The notes: generated from the sequence alone by a model not told the origin. DNA of 64,000 nucleotides from Streptomyces sp. NBC_01454 (GCF_036227565.1 NZ_CP109460.1:6386001-6450000); one strand, 5' to 3'. Numbered from the stretch's first letter, positions 8,469-17,248 are shown. Program-made: numbers and translations.

Positions 8469-8587
8469 GTGGGGGCCCAGGGCCGGCGCATGCCGGCGGG
8501 GGCGGGGAATGCCGGCCGGGGGCCCGGACGCCGATACTGATGTAATGGGCAACGGACCTGTTCCGAGCAGTAGTTGAGAGGCCCTCA

Positions 8588-9655
8588 GTGACCACCGCAT
8601 TCGACCCGATGGACCTCGCGGGCATCCCGCTCGCCAACCGCATCGTCATGGCGCCGATGACCCGCAACCGCGCCACCGCCGAGGGCGTCCCCACCCCGTC
8701 CATGGTCCGCTACTACACCCAGCGGGCCTCCGCCGGCCTCATCATCACCGAGGCCGCCCAGACCGCCGCCATCGGCCGCGGCTACCCGCTCACCCCCGGC
8801 CTGCACACCCCCGCACAGGTCGCCGGCTGGCGCGAGGTCACCGACTCCGTGCACGCCGCGGGCGGCCGGATCTTCGCCCAGCTGTGGCACGGCGGCCGCA
8901 TCGGCCACCCGGTGCTGCTGGCCGACGGCCAACTGCCGGTGGCGCCCTCCGCGGTCGCCGCGGCCGGCCAGGGCTTCACCCACGAGGGCCTCAAGGACTT
9001 CGTCACCCCGCAAGCGCTGACCGGCGTGGAGATCGCCGAGACCATCGCCGGGTTCGCGGACGCCGCCCGCAACGCGATGGAGGCCGGGTTCGACGGGGTG
9101 GAGATCCACGGTGCCAACGGCTATCTGGTCCACCAGTTCCTGGCGCCCAACGCCAACCTGCGCACCGACGAGTGGGGCGGCTCCGACGCGGCCCGCGCAC
9201 GGTTCGCCATCGACGTCGTCACGGCCGTCGCCGCCGCGGTCGGCGCGCACCGCACCGGCCTGCGCCTCTCGCCCGGCAACACCTTCAACGACATCCACGA
9301 GCCCGCGCCCGAGGCCACGTACACCACGCTGATCGACGCCATCGCCCCGCTGGGCCTGGCGTATCTGCACACCTGCGACGTCCCCGACACGGAGCTGCTG
9401 GGCCGGCTGCGTACCCGCTTCGGCGGGACGTTCCTGCTCAACCCGGCCACCGACGGCCGGCCCACCGGCCCCGAGGAGCTGCCGCTCGTCGAGCGGGGCG
9501 AGGCCGATCTCCTCGCCTTCGGCGCACTGTTCCTCGCCAACCCCGACCTGCCCCGCCGCCTGGCGCGCGGCGGCCCCTTCAACACCCCCGACCGGGAGAG
9601 CTTCTACGGCGGCGACGACTCCGGCTACCTCGACTACCCGGCGCTGGAGGGCTGA
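8588..9655 (+). CDS. Old Yellow Enzyme family alkene reductase
   Basis: A 355-residue FMN-dependent NAD(P)H oxidoreductase. The FMN-binding MAPMTRNRA motif is near residue 22, and substrate-binding H174 and N177 lie in EIHGANGYLVHQFL. A conserved NLRTDEWGGS segment and a C-terminal FGALFLANPDLP/RLARGGPFNTPDRESFYGG tail place it with the NemA/GTN-reductase-like ene reductases. These reduce the C=C bond of enones and nitro compounds. The GTG at 8588 is preceded by GAGAGG. It is monocistronic by position and convergent with ectD, with a strong hairpin between them. Confidence 0.93.
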   Translation: MTTAFDPMDLAGIPLANRIVMAPMTRNRATAEGVPTPSMVRYYTQRASAGLIITEAAQTAAIGRGYPLTPGLHTPAQVAGWREVTDSVHAAGGRIFAQLWHGGRIGHPVLLADGQLPVAPSAVAAAGQGFTHEGLKDFVTPQALTGVEIAETIAGFADAARNAMEAGFDGVEIHGANGYLVHQFLAPNANLRTDEWGGSDAARARFAIDVVTAVAAAVGAHRTGLRLSPGNTFNDIHEPAPEATYTTLIDAIAPLGLAYLHTCDVPDTELLGRLRTRFGGTFLLNPATDGRPTGPEELPLVERGEADLLAFGALFLANPDLPRRLARGGPFNTPDRESFYGGDDSGYLDYPALEG

Positions 9656-9682
9656 GGAGCGGCCGTCCCGCACCGCGCACAC

Positions 9683-9724
9683 GGCGCGGCCGCCGCACAG
9701 ACCCTGCTGTGCGGCGGCCGCGCC
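9683..9724. terminator. bidirectional hairpin terminator between the ene reductase gene and ectD
   Basis: A perfect 18-bp stem (9683-9700 with 9707-9724) encloses the 6-base loop ACCCTG. It sits in the 85-bp gap between two convergent genes. The U-tract is weak on both sides, as is common in Streptomyces. Confidence 0.75.
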
Positions 9725-9740
9725 ACCGGTTTCACCGTGA

Positions 9741-10640
9741 CTACCTCACCGGCGTGAAGTCACGCGCCCCGATGTACTCCGGGCGCCGGACCGGCGCCGC
9801 GAACGGCTCCACCGCTTCGTTGTCCACGCTGTTGAAGACGAGGAAGACATTGCTGCGCGGGTACGGCGTGATGTTGTCACCCGAGCCGTGCATGGCGTTG
9901 CAGTCGAACCAGGTCGCCGAGCCGGCCTTGCCCTTGAAGAGGCGGATGCTGTGCTTGTCCGCCATCTTCGTCAGCACCTCGTCCGACGGGATGCCCGCGT
10001 CCTGCATCTGCAGGGACCGCTTGTAGTTGTCCTTCGGTGTCGCGCCCTCACAGCCCACGAAGTGCTGGTGCGAGCCGGGCATGATCATCAAGCTGCCGTT
10101 GGTGTCGTAGTTCTCCGTCAGCGCGATGGAGACCGACACGGTGCGCATGTTCGGCAGCCCGTCCTCGGCGTGCCAGGTCTCGAAGTCCGAGTGCCAGTAG
10201 AAGCCGGTGGCACCGAAGCCCGGCTTCACATTGATCCGCGACTGGTGGACGTAGACGTCCGAGCCGAGGATCTGCCGGGCACGACCGACCACACGCGGGT
10301 CGGAGACCAGCTTGGCGAACACCTCGCTGATCTTGTGCACCTCGAACACGGTCCGTACGTCCTGTGACTTCGGCTCGACGATGGAGCGCGGGTCGGCGCG
10401 CATCGTCGGGTCGAGGACGAGACGGTCCAGTTCGGCGCGGTACACCGCGACTTCTTCCGCCGTGAGCAGTTCCCCGATGGCGAAAAAGCCGTCGCGTTCG
10501 AAGTCGCTCAGCTCGGACGGCGCGAACGGGCCGGCCGTTCCGGGCTGCGACCACACCACCGGGTCCTTCCGCGGGGTGATGACCTCGGCGGTCCCACGGG
10601 TCGGGTACAGGTCGGCGGTGCGCTCGGGTGCGGTGGTCAT
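9741..10640 (-). CDS. ectD: ectoine hydroxylase
   Basis: A 299-residue Fe(II)/2-oxoglutarate dioxygenase that converts ectoine to 5-hydroxyectoine. The iron triad is visible as H150 and D152 in FYWHSDFETWHAEDG and H251 in CNAMHGSGDN. The EctD signature around these residues, including PNMRTVSVSIALTENYDTNG and MPGSHQHFVG, is complete, and the length is normal for the family. It is the last gene of the ectABCD operon, 91 bp after ectC. The ATG at 10640 has an ideal GAGGAGAGGAAGG site. Expression should follow the osmotic control of ectA. Confidence 0.98.
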   Translation of the reverse strand: MTTAPERTADLYPTRGTAEVITPRKDPVVWSQPGTAGPFAPSELSDFERDGFFAIGELLTAEEVAVYRAELDRLVLDPTMRADPRSIVEPKSQDVRTVFEVHKISEVFAKLVSDPRVVGRARQILGSDVYVHQSRINVKPGFGATGFYWHSDFETWHAEDGLPNMRTVSVSIALTENYDTNGSLMIMPGSHQHFVGCEGATPKDNYKRSLQMQDAGIPSDEVLTKMADKHSIRLFKGKAGSATWFDCNAMHGSGDNITPYPRSNVFLVFNSVDNEAVEPFAAPVRRPEYIGARDFTPVR

Positions 10641-10731
10641 GGTGTTGCCTTCCTCTCCTCTCGTACGGGCTCTGGCTTACGTCGTGTGGGCCTTCCTCAT
10701 CTGCCGGACGGGGCAGGCGGGGTGTGACGCC

Positions 10732-11148
10732 TCAGACCGTCTCGGGCTCCGGATCGGGTTCGGTCAGCAGCGGGTAGACACCGTTCTCGTCGTGGTCCTC
10801 ACGGCCGGTGACCGGCGGGTTGAAGACGCAGACGCAGCGGAAGTCCTTCTTGATCCGCATGGTGTGCTTCTCGTGTCCGTCGAGCAGGTACATCGTGCCC
10901 GGGGTGATGGTGTGCTGCTCGCCGGTCTCGTCGTTGGTGAGCTCGGCCTCACCCTCTACGCAGAGTACGGCCTCGATGTGGTTCGCGTACCACATCGACG
11001 TCTCCGTACCGGCGTACAGAGTGGTCTCGTGCAGGGAGAAGCCGACGCGCTCCTTGGCGAGCACGATGCGCTTGCTCTCCCACGTGCCGGACTTGGCCTT
11101 GACGTGGCGGTCGGTGCCTTCGATGTCCTGGAGGGATCGGACGATCAC
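10732..11148 (-). CDS. ectC: L-ectoine synthase
   Basis: A 138-residue cupin that cyclises N-gamma-acetyl-2,4-diaminobutyrate to ectoine. The probable metal ligands E59, Y87 and H95 are present, equivalent to the Glu/Tyr/His triad described for EctC (established for the family). The motifs [18 protein letters not shown] and [15 protein letters not shown] are typical. It starts with GTG at 11148, and the closest SD-like AAGG is about 12 bases upstream. It lies 54 bp after ectB and 91 bp before ectD. Confidence 0.98.
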   Translation of the reverse strand: MIVRSLQDIEGTDRHVKAKSGTWESKRIVLAKERVGFSLHETTLYAGTETSMWYANHIEAVLCVEGEAELTNDETGEQHTITPGTMYLLDGHEKHTMRIKKDFRCVCVFNPPVTGREDHDENGVYPLLTEPDPEPETV

Positions 11149-11202
11149 GGTGCGGGGTGCCTTTCTGTGAAACGGTAAGGATCTCTGCGGCCGTTGGGCC
11201 GA

Positions 11203-12471
11203 TCAGGCGCAGTCGCGGACCGCGCGGGCGAGGATGCGCAGACCCTCGTCCAGCTCCTCGGGGGTGGTCGTCAGGGCCGGAAGCAGCTTGACGACCTCGC
11301 TCTCCGGGCCGGAGGTCTCGATGAGCAGACCCAGCTCGAAGGCGCGCTTGGCAATCTTGTCGGCCAGGGGCTTGTCGTTGCACTCCAGGCCCCACACCAG
11401 ACCGCGGCCGCGGTACTCGGCGATGGCCTCCGGGTGCTCCTCGGCGATCGCCTTCAGGTGTGCTTCGACGATCTCACCGCGGGCGAGAGTCTGCTTCTCC
11501 ATCTGGCCGTCGGCCCAGTAGGTGTCCAGCGTCGCGGCGGCGGTGACGAAGGCCGGGTTGTTGCCGCGGAAGGTGCCGTTGTGCTCGCCGGGCTCCCAGA
11601 TGTCCAGCTCGGGCTTGAACAGGGTCAGCGCGAGCGGCAGGCCGTAGCCGCTGATGGACTTCGAGACGGTGACGATGTCCGGCACGATGCCCGCCTCCTC
11701 GAAGGAGAAGAAGGCACCCGTACGGCCGCAGCCCATCTGGATGTCGTCGACGATGAGCAGCATGTCCCAGCGCTCGCACAGCTCGGAGAGGGCGCGCAGC
11801 CACTCGGGGCGGGCGACGTTGATGCCGCCCTCGCCCTGGACCGTCTCGACGATCACGGCGGCGGGGGTGTTGAGGCCGGAGCCCTGGTCCTCCAGCAGCC
11901 GCTCGAACCACAGGAAGTCCGGGTAGGTGCCGTCGAGGTAGTTGTCGAACGGCATCGGGGTGCCGTGCACCAGCGGGATACCGGCACCGGCCCGCTTCAT
12001 GGAGTTACCGGTGACGGCCAGCGCGCCCAGCGACATGCCGTGGAAGGCGTTGGTGAAGGACACGATCGACTCGCGGCCCTTGACCTTACGGGCCAGTTTC
12101 AGCGCGGCCTCGACGGAGTTGGCGCCCGTCGGGCCCGGGAACATGACCTTGTAGGGCAGGTCGCGCGGCCGCAGGATGATGTTCTGGAAGGACTCCAGGA
12201 ACGCCCGCTTGGCCACGGTGGACATGTCCAGGCCGTGGGTGACCCCGTCCCGCTCGATGTAGTCGATCAGCGCGCGTTTGAGTACGGGGTTGTTGTGGCC
12301 GTAGTTCAGCGAGCCGGCACCGGCGAAGAAGTCGAGGTAGGTGTGGCCGTCCTCGTCGGTCATGCGGCTGCCCTGCGCACGGTCGAAGACGGTGGGCCAG
12401 CTACGGCAGTAGCTGCGGACCTCCGACTCCACGGTCTCGAAGACGCTCAGATCGGGCTGGGTGATGGTCAC
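11203..12471 (-). CDS. ectB: diaminobutyrate-2-oxoglutarate transaminase
   Basis: A 422-residue class III PLP aminotransferase that makes L-2,4-diaminobutyrate from aspartate semialdehyde with glutamate as donor. It has the N-terminal FFAGAGSLNYGHNNP motif, the cofactor Asp in LLIVDDIQMGCGRTG and the Schiff-base Lys in VSKSISGYGLPLA, all characteristic of EctB. The GTG at 12471 was chosen because translation then begins TITQPDLSVFETVES as in known EctB proteins, and an AGGAG site is 6 bases upstream. It is the second gene of the operon, 136 bp after ectA. Confidence 0.97.
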   Translation of the reverse strand: MTITQPDLSVFETVESEVRSYCRSWPTVFDRAQGSRMTDEDGHTYLDFFAGAGSLNYGHNNPVLKRALIDYIERDGVTHGLDMSTVAKRAFLESFQNIILRPRDLPYKVMFPGPTGANSVEAALKLARKVKGRESIVSFTNAFHGMSLGALAVTGNSMKRAGAGIPLVHGTPMPFDNYLDGTYPDFLWFERLLEDQGSGLNTPAAVIVETVQGEGGINVARPEWLRALSELCERWDMLLIVDDIQMGCGRTGAFFSFEEAGIVPDIVTVSKSISGYGLPLALTLFKPELDIWEPGEHNGTFRGNNPAFVTAAATLDTYWADGQMEKQTLARGEIVEAHLKAIAEEHPEAIAEYRGRGLVWGLECNDKPLADKIAKRAFELGLLIETSGPESEVVKLLPALTTTPEELDEGLRILARAVRDCA

Positions 12472-12607
12472 AGCATGCTCCTGGGAGATGAGTGGCGAAA
12501 GGATGGGAAGTCTGTGGTGGCTGGGCGGTGCCGGCGGGTGTCGTGGGGTGTGGTGCCGGATTCCGCACGGCCGCTGCGGCGCGGGGCTGAGCGGCCCTAG
12601 GGGTTCG

Positions 12608-13174
12608 TCAGCGCCCTGAGCGGGCCGGTGGCGGGAACGGGCCGATGAGGTGCAGCACCTCCGGCTCGTGGCCCTGCTCGGGGAACAGCCCTGCGTCGAA
12701 GAGCACCTCCCGCTCGATCGGCACTGAGTGCCGCTCGGCGAAGGACGCGAACAACCGGTTGGATGCGGCGTTGTCGGGGGTGATGGTGGTCTCGACGAAA
12801 CGCACGCCCAGCTCGTCCGTGGCACGGGCGGTGAGCCCGTCCAGGAGTGCGGCCGCCAGCCCCTGGCCGCGGTGCGCATCGTCGACGGCTACCTGCCAGA
12901 CGACGAGCGTCTCCGGGCGCTCGGGGCGGATGTATCCGGTGACGAAGGCGGCCGGCTCGCCCTCCGTGTCGCGGGCGACGACGGAGGTGGCGGCGAAGTC
13001 GCGACACCACAACAGGTAGCTGTAGGAGGAGTTGAGGTCCAGCGCCTTGGAGTCGCGGGCGATGCGCCAGATCGCGGCTCCGTCCTCCACTCGTGGGGTG
13101 TCGAGCTTGAAGCCCTCCGGAAATTCTCTGAAATCGCTTCGGGCACCTGCATGGTCTGCTTGTGCGGCGGTCAT
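12608..13174 (-). CDS. ectA: L-2,4-diaminobutyrate acetyltransferase
   Basis: A 188-residue GNAT-fold acetyltransferase that acetylates the gamma-amino group of 2,4-diaminobutyrate using acetyl-CoA. The acetyl-CoA loop is seen as VAVDDAHRGQGLAAALLDGL. The EctA-type motifs LNSSYSYLLWCRDFAATS and ETTITPDNAASNRLFASFA are present. It is the first gene of the ectABCD operon. The ATG at 13174 has no recognisable Shine-Dalgarno sequence, and a TAAATT box ends 8 bases upstream, so the mRNA may be leaderless. The coding part is GC-rich as usual, but the upstream region is noticeably richer in A/T. Confidence 0.96.
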   Translation of the reverse strand: MTAAQADHAGARSDFREFPEGFKLDTPRVEDGAAIWRIARDSKALDLNSSYSYLLWCRDFAATSVVARDTEGEPAAFVTGYIRPERPETLVVWQVAVDDAHRGQGLAAALLDGLTARATDELGVRFVETTITPDNAASNRLFASFAERHSVPIEREVLFDAGLFPEQGHEPEVLHLIGPFPPPARSGR

Positions 13175-13182
13175 GGGAATTA

Positions 13183-13210
13183 AATTTACCCAGGGAAAAA
13201 GGAAATTGCA
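13183..13210 (-). promoter_or_regulatory. candidate leaderless promoter of ectABCD
   Basis: On the minus strand TGCAAT (13205-13210) and TAAATT (13183-13188) are separated by 16 bases. The expected start of transcription falls at or within a base or two of the ectA ATG at 13174, which has no ribosome site. Inferred from spacing alone. Confidence 0.45.
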
Positions 13211-13557
13211 TCGCGGGCAGGGGTTACGGAAGCGGCGAAGGTATGTTATCGCGCGGGGGCGCCCGGGTGCGCGATGTCGCCGCAAGATGTCACGATTTGA
13301 CCAGGATGTTCGGGGCGAAACGGACACGTTGTGTAGTCGGTCACAGCTCCGTAACGTCCATGAGATGCGTCCGAATTACGGTACTTGCCGCGAGCAAAAT
13401 CGTGGCGTTTGAGGTGCGGAAAAGCGGGCAGAAGAATACGGGAAGCTGTACGCAAAGGGAATTGGGAATTCGCCGCCGGAAGGTGCGGCGTAAGGCCCAT
13501 CGAAACCTGAGCGTCGCTTCCGTGGCAAGACCCCGAAGACCCGGCGCGAGATCATGT

Positions 13558-13592
13558 CCCCGACCCCGTGGAGAACGGGCGGGGCGTTTTTT
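13558..13592 (+). terminator. rho-independent terminator on the plus strand without an obvious upstream gene
   Basis: A CCCCG...CGGGG outer stem and CCCGT/ACGGG inner stem (2-base bulge, GGAGA loop) are followed by CGTTTTTT. This is the most classical intrinsic terminator in the window. The only genes to its left on this strand are the distant ones ending at 9655, so it probably ends an unannotated transcript starting in 13175-13550. Confidence 0.6.
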
Positions 13593-13742
13593 GGGAACCG
13601 GACACGGAACGTATGCAGGCCCTGCACGGAGAGCCCGGGCGCAAAAGCGCGGGGAAGTCGCCGGGTTCCGGGGGAAACGGCCGCCGGAAAGTCCCCGCCG
13701 GCCGGTTGTGGCAGGGCCCTCCGCGCACCGCGCGGCGACGCC

Positions 13743-13748
13743 TAAAGT
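13743..13748 (+). promoter_or_regulatory. TAAAGT -10 box of a probable leaderless promoter
   Basis: TAAAGT lies 6 bases before the ATG at 13755, and there is no Shine-Dalgarno sequence, the usual arrangement for leaderless actinobacterial transcripts. No clear -35 box is seen at the usual distance. Confidence 0.4.
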
Positions 13749-13754
13749 GCCGGT

Positions 13755-14855
13755 ATGACGTCCATGAGTGATGGTGCGGTGCTGCACCTCAAGGGGAGGG
13801 TTCTCGTCGGGCCAAAAGAGGTCCGCGACGAGCTGTGGGTCGTCGGTGGCCGGGTCACCTACGACCGGCCGGCCATGGCACGGGATGCCACCACCGTGAC
13901 GGGCTGGGTACTGCCGGGCCTGGTCGACGCCCACTGCCATGTGGGCCTGGACGCGCACGGCCCGGTGGACGACCCCACCAGCGAGAAACAGGCGCTCACC
14001 GACCGTGACGCGGGAACCCTGCTGATCCGGGACGCCGGGTCACCCTCCGACACCCGTTGGATCGACGACCGTGAGGACCTGCCGCGGATCATCCGCGCCG
14101 GCCGCCACATCGCCCGTACCAAGCGCTACATCCGCAACTACGCCCACGAGATCGAGCCCGAGGACCTGGTCGCCTATGTCGCCCAGGAGGCCCGCCGCGG
14201 CGACGGCTGGGTCAAGCTCGTCGGCGACTGGATCGACCGCTCCACGGGCGACCTGGAGTCCTGCTGGCCCCGGGGCGCGGTCGAGGCGGCCATCGCCGAG
14301 GCCCACCGGCTCGGCGCCCGGGTGACCGCCCACTGCTTCGCGGAGGACTCCCTCGCCCCGCTCGTCGAGGCCGGCATCGACTGCATCGAGCACGCCACCG
14401 GGCTCACCGAGGACACCATCCCGCTGTTCGCCGAGCGCGGCGTCGCCATCGTCCCCACGCTCGTCAACATCGCCACCTTCCCGCAGCTCGCGGACGGCGG
14501 CGAGGGGAAGTTCCCGCGCTGGTCCGCCCACATGCGGCGCCTGCACGCGCGCCGCTACGACACCGTGCGGGCGGCCTACGACGCCGGGGTGCCCGTCTTC
14601 GCCGGCACGGACGCCGGCGGCGCGCTCGCCCACGGGCTGGTCGCCGAGGAGGTCGTCGAGCTGACCCGGGCGGGTCTGCCCGTCGTGGCGGCCCTCTCGG
14701 CCACCACCTGGGGCGCCAGGGACTGGCTGGGCCGCCCCGGCCTCACCGAGGGCGCCTCCGCGGACCTGGTGGTCTACGGCAGCGATCCGCGCGAGGACGT
14801 GCGGGTACTGGCCGCGCCCCGGCGGGTGGTGCTGCGCGGGGAGGTCGTGGGCTAG
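13755..14855 (+). CDS. amidohydrolase family protein (imidazolonepropionase-like)
   Basis: A 366-residue metal-dependent hydrolase. The beta-strand 1 metal motif is H60 and H62 (LVDAHCHVG). K154 in WVKLVGDW, H193 in VTAHCF, H213 in IEHATG and D286 in GTDAGGA complete a standard amidohydrolase metal site. The C-terminal composite domain ends EGASADLVVYGSDPREDVRVL. The substrate is unknown. The family includes prolidases and imidazolonepropionases, but nothing nearby points to histidine or peptide metabolism. The start at 13755 appears leaderless, and a second ATG at 13764 is possible. Confidence 0.88.
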   Translation: MTSMSDGAVLHLKGRVLVGPKEVRDELWVVGGRVTYDRPAMARDATTVTGWVLPGLVDAHCHVGLDAHGPVDDPTSEKQALTDRDAGTLLIRDAGSPSDTRWIDDREDLPRIIRAGRHIARTKRYIRNYAHEIEPEDLVAYVAQEARRGDGWVKLVGDWIDRSTGDLESCWPRGAVEAAIAEAHRLGARVTAHCFAEDSLAPLVEAGIDCIEHATGLTEDTIPLFAERGVAIVPTLVNIATFPQLADGGEGKFPRWSAHMRRLHARRYDTVRAAYDAGVPVFAGTDAGGALAHGLVAEEVVELTRAGLPVVAALSATTWGARDWLGRPGLTEGASADLVVYGSDPREDVRVLAAPRRVVLRGEVVG

Positions 14856-14861
14856 CGGGCG

Positions 14862-14912
14862 GGCCGCCCCGCCCACGGCCGCCCCTCGGCGGCGGCCGGG
14901 CGGGGCGGGGCC
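14862..14912 (+). terminator. GC-rich hairpin after the amidohydrolase gene
   Basis: GCCCCGCCC (14866-14874) pairs perfectly with GGGCGGGGC (14898-14906), and the flanking GGCC/GGCC bases can extend the stem. It lies 7 bp beyond the stop codon and has no U-tract. Confidence 0.45.
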
Positions 14913-14997
14913 GTGTCGCATGACGGCCTGATCCCCGTCGTGTGAGCAACCGATGACGACCCCGCTGACCGGCGATTTCCGCTGGTTTCGTGGGGGC

Positions 14998-15813
14998 ATG
15001 CACACCGACACCAGACCTCATCGCACCTCCCCCCGTCACCGGCGCCCGGCCGTCCTCGCGGCCCTCGCCCTGGTCACCGTGAGTGCCGGTGCCGCCCTGG
15101 CCGGCTGCGGCGGCTCCGGCGGCGGGACGGCGGCGGACTCCTCCGGGCAGCAGAAGGCCGGCAAGAAGGTGCTGTGGATCGGGGACTCCATCGCCGGCGC
15201 CGAGGCCCCGCCCCTGGAGGCGGCGCTCACGGCGAGCGGCCAGCGCTTCAAGGACGCGTCCTCCGACGGCGGCGGCACGGTCGTCGAGGGCGACAAAATG
15301 GCCGGCCCGATGGCCCAGAACACGTGGAAGGACCTGAAGAAGAACCTCGCTTCGTTCCGGCCGGACGTGATCGCCTACCAGATCACCAGCTACGACTGGG
15401 GCACGCCCGCGCAGCAGCGTGCCGCGTACGAGAAGCTCGCGAAGACCGCACGGGACGCCGGGGCCGAGCTGGACCTCGTCTCCGCGCCGCCGTTCAAGAT
15501 CGACGACTTCTACCAGAAGTACGAGGGCGCGATCAAGAGCGCGCCGAAGGTGGCAAAGCAGGTCGCCGACGCGAGCGGCGGCAAGGTGCGCTTCGTCGAC
15601 ACCACGCCGCTGTGGGGCACCGAGCGCGCCGGTCCGAAGGCCAAGCGCTCCAAGGACGGCATCCACTCCTGCCAGCAGGGCTCGGCCGCCTTCGCCAAGT
15701 GGTTCACCGAGCGGCTCGGCAAGCAGGACGGCTTCACCCCGGCCGCGCCCGAGAAGTGGGCGCGGGGCTCCTGGACCGGGGACAAGCGCTACGCGCAGCT
15801 CAAGTGCGACTGA
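14998..15813 (+). CDS. secreted SGNH/GDSL-type hydrolase lipoprotein
   Basis: A 271-residue exported protein. A signal peptide ends in the lipobox LAGC (C37), followed by a Gly/Ser linker. The SGNH fold begins with VLWIGDSIAGAEAP (catalytic S64) and ends with the DGIH block (D220, H223). The central YQITSYDWGT segment stands where block III is expected. These proteins resemble the periplasmic SGNH domain fused to acyltransferase-3 proteins in other bacteria. Here it is a separate gene directly followed by an acyltransferase-3 gene at 15922. It probably de-acylates or acylates a cell-surface glycan. The ATG at 14998 has GTGGGGG just upstream. Confidence 0.85.
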   Translation: MHTDTRPHRTSPRHRRPAVLAALALVTVSAGAALAGCGGSGGGTAADSSGQQKAGKKVLWIGDSIAGAEAPPLEAALTASGQRFKDASSDGGGTVVEGDKMAGPMAQNTWKDLKKNLASFRPDVIAYQITSYDWGTPAQQRAAYEKLAKTARDAGAELDLVSAPPFKIDDFYQKYEGAIKSAPKVAKQVADASGGKVRFVDTTPLWGTERAGPKAKRSKDGIHSCQQGSAAFAKWFTERLGKQDGFTPAAPEKWARGSWTGDKRYAQLKCD

Positions 15814-15921
15814 CCCGGTAGCCCCCGCGCCGGTGTCCGGCGCGCCGCCTCCTTCCCCCTCCACACGTGGTGGACCCGCCGAGGTGCCCGCACCGGCCCC
15901 CGGTCCGCCGAGGACTCCGCC

Positions 15922-17172
15922 ATGGCTCACTCCCCTCCCGCCCCCTCCGCTCCCGCCCCCGCCGCGCACCACCGCCCGCGCCCCGGGCGTACTCCCGGCC
16001 GGGCCCATGTCGCCCCGCTCGACGGGCTGCGCGGGCTCGCCGTCGCCGCCGTGCTGCTGTTCCACGCCGGGTATCTGGGCGGCGGCTTCCTCGGCGTCGA
16101 CCTGTTCTTCGTCCTGTCGGGCTTCCTGATCACGGGGCTGCTGCTGGGGGAGGCGCAGCGGCGGGGCCGGATCGGCCTGCCCGCTTTCTGGGGGCGGCGG
16201 GCGCGGCGGCTGCTGCCGGCGCTGGCCGTCATGGGCACCGCGGCCCTGCTGCTGGCCTGGGCGGCCGGTCCGCCGTCCCTGCTCGGCTTCGCCCTCGACG
16301 ACGCGCCGTGGGCCGCGGCACAGGCGGTGAACTGGCACTTCATCGCCGAACAGGTCGGATACTTCAACGCCTCCGACACCCGGCTGTTCTCGCACCTGTG
16401 GAGCATCGCCGTCGAGTGGCAGTTCTACCTCGTGTGGCCGCTGGTGGTCGCCGTCGCCGGGCGCGGCCGGGGCGGTCCGCGCCGGGTCGCCCTCCTGGCC
16501 GGCGCCGGCGCCCTCGGGTCGCTGGCGCTCATGATCCAGCTCGGCAACGCCGTGGACACCACGCGGGCGTACGAGGGCACCGACACTCGGGCCTTCGCCC
16601 TGCTGCTCGGCGCCGTGGTGGCCACCGCGCCCGTGCGGCGGCTGACCGCCCGCGTCCCGGGAGCGGTCGCCGACGGGGTGTGCGCGCTGCTGGTGTGCGG
16701 GCTCGTGGCGTCCTGGGCGCTGACCGGCGGCCAGAACGCACCCGGTCTCTTCCAAGGTGGGCTGTTCGCGCACTCGCTGGCCGCCGCCGTGCTCATCGCG
16801 CTGCTCGCCGCGGCGCCGGGCGGGCGTACCGGACGGGCGCTGGGCAGCGCCGTCCCCCGCCGGCTCGGGGAGCTGTCGTACAGCCTCTACCTGTGGCACT
16901 GGCCGGTGTATCTGCTGCTGCCCCAGGAGGTGTTCGGCATCGGCGGGTGGGCGCGTGCCGCCCTGGCGATCGGCCTGTCGCTCGTGGCGGCGGTGCTGTC
17001 GAAGCTGCTGGTGGAGGACCCGGTGCGGTTCCGGGCGCGGTGGGCCACCGGACGCCGGGGGCTGGTGGCGCTCACCGCCGCGGCCGTCGTGGCGCTGGGG
17101 GTGTGGACGGCGATACCGCGGCCGCAGCCGGGGGCCGGAACGGTGGATGTGCAGCAGCTGATGTCGCCGTAG
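15922..17172 (+). CDS. acyltransferase 3 family membrane protein (OafA/YrhL-like)
   Basis: A 416-residue polytopic membrane acyltransferase. It opens with a Pro/Ala-rich cytoplasmic tail and the signature PLDGLRGLAVAAVLLFHAGY, in which the His is the catalytic candidate. GVDLFFVLSGFLITGLL and FWGRRARRLLPAL follow, then about ten hydrophobic segments. The LFSHLWSIAVEWQFYLVWPL motif and the late SYSLYLWHWPVYLL motif are both intact. The family transfers acyl groups to surface glycans. The protein stops after the membrane domain and lacks the C-terminal SGNH domain found in many relatives, which is supplied by the gene at 14998-15813. Confidence 0.93.
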   Translation: MAHSPPAPSAPAPAAHHRPRPGRTPGRAHVAPLDGLRGLAVAAVLLFHAGYLGGGFLGVDLFFVLSGFLITGLLLGEAQRRGRIGLPAFWGRRARRLLPALAVMGTAALLLAWAAGPPSLLGFALDDAPWAAAQAVNWHFIAEQVGYFNASDTRLFSHLWSIAVEWQFYLVWPLVVAVAGRGRGGPRRVALLAGAGALGSLALMIQLGNAVDTTRAYEGTDTRAFALLLGAVVATAPVRRLTARVPGAVADGVCALLVCGLVASWALTGGQNAPGLFQGGLFAHSLAAAVLIALLAAAPGGRTGRALGSAVPRRLGELSYSLYLWHWPVYLLLPQEVFGIGGWARAALAIGLSLVAAVLSKLLVEDPVRFRARWATGRRGLVALTAAAVVALGVWTAIPRPQPGAGTVDVQQLMSP

Positions 17173-17248
17173 GCGGTGGCGCGGGCCACCGGGGCCGGCA
17201 CCGAGGAGAGACTGGGTGAATGCGGGAGAAGCGCACGAAGGGGGAGGT

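Larger units (their letters stand above)
13175..13754. other. 580-bp intergenic region upstream of ectA and the amidohydrolase gene
   Basis: No convincing gene is present. The region is less GC-rich than its surroundings. It holds the candidate ectA promoter at 13183-13210, a dyad GTTCGGGGCGAAAC near 13308, a plus-strand terminator at 13558-13592, and a TAAAGT box immediately before the amidohydrolase start. The long open frames that cross it lack ribosome sites and any recognisable protein sequence. Confidence 0.6.

Noticed and set aside
13162..13758. A 198-codon plus-strand frame covering the spacer before the amidohydrolase gene
   Set aside because: It starts inside the ectA N-terminus, runs through the terminator hairpin at 13558-13592 and encodes a basic, low-complexity sequence without relatives I recognise.
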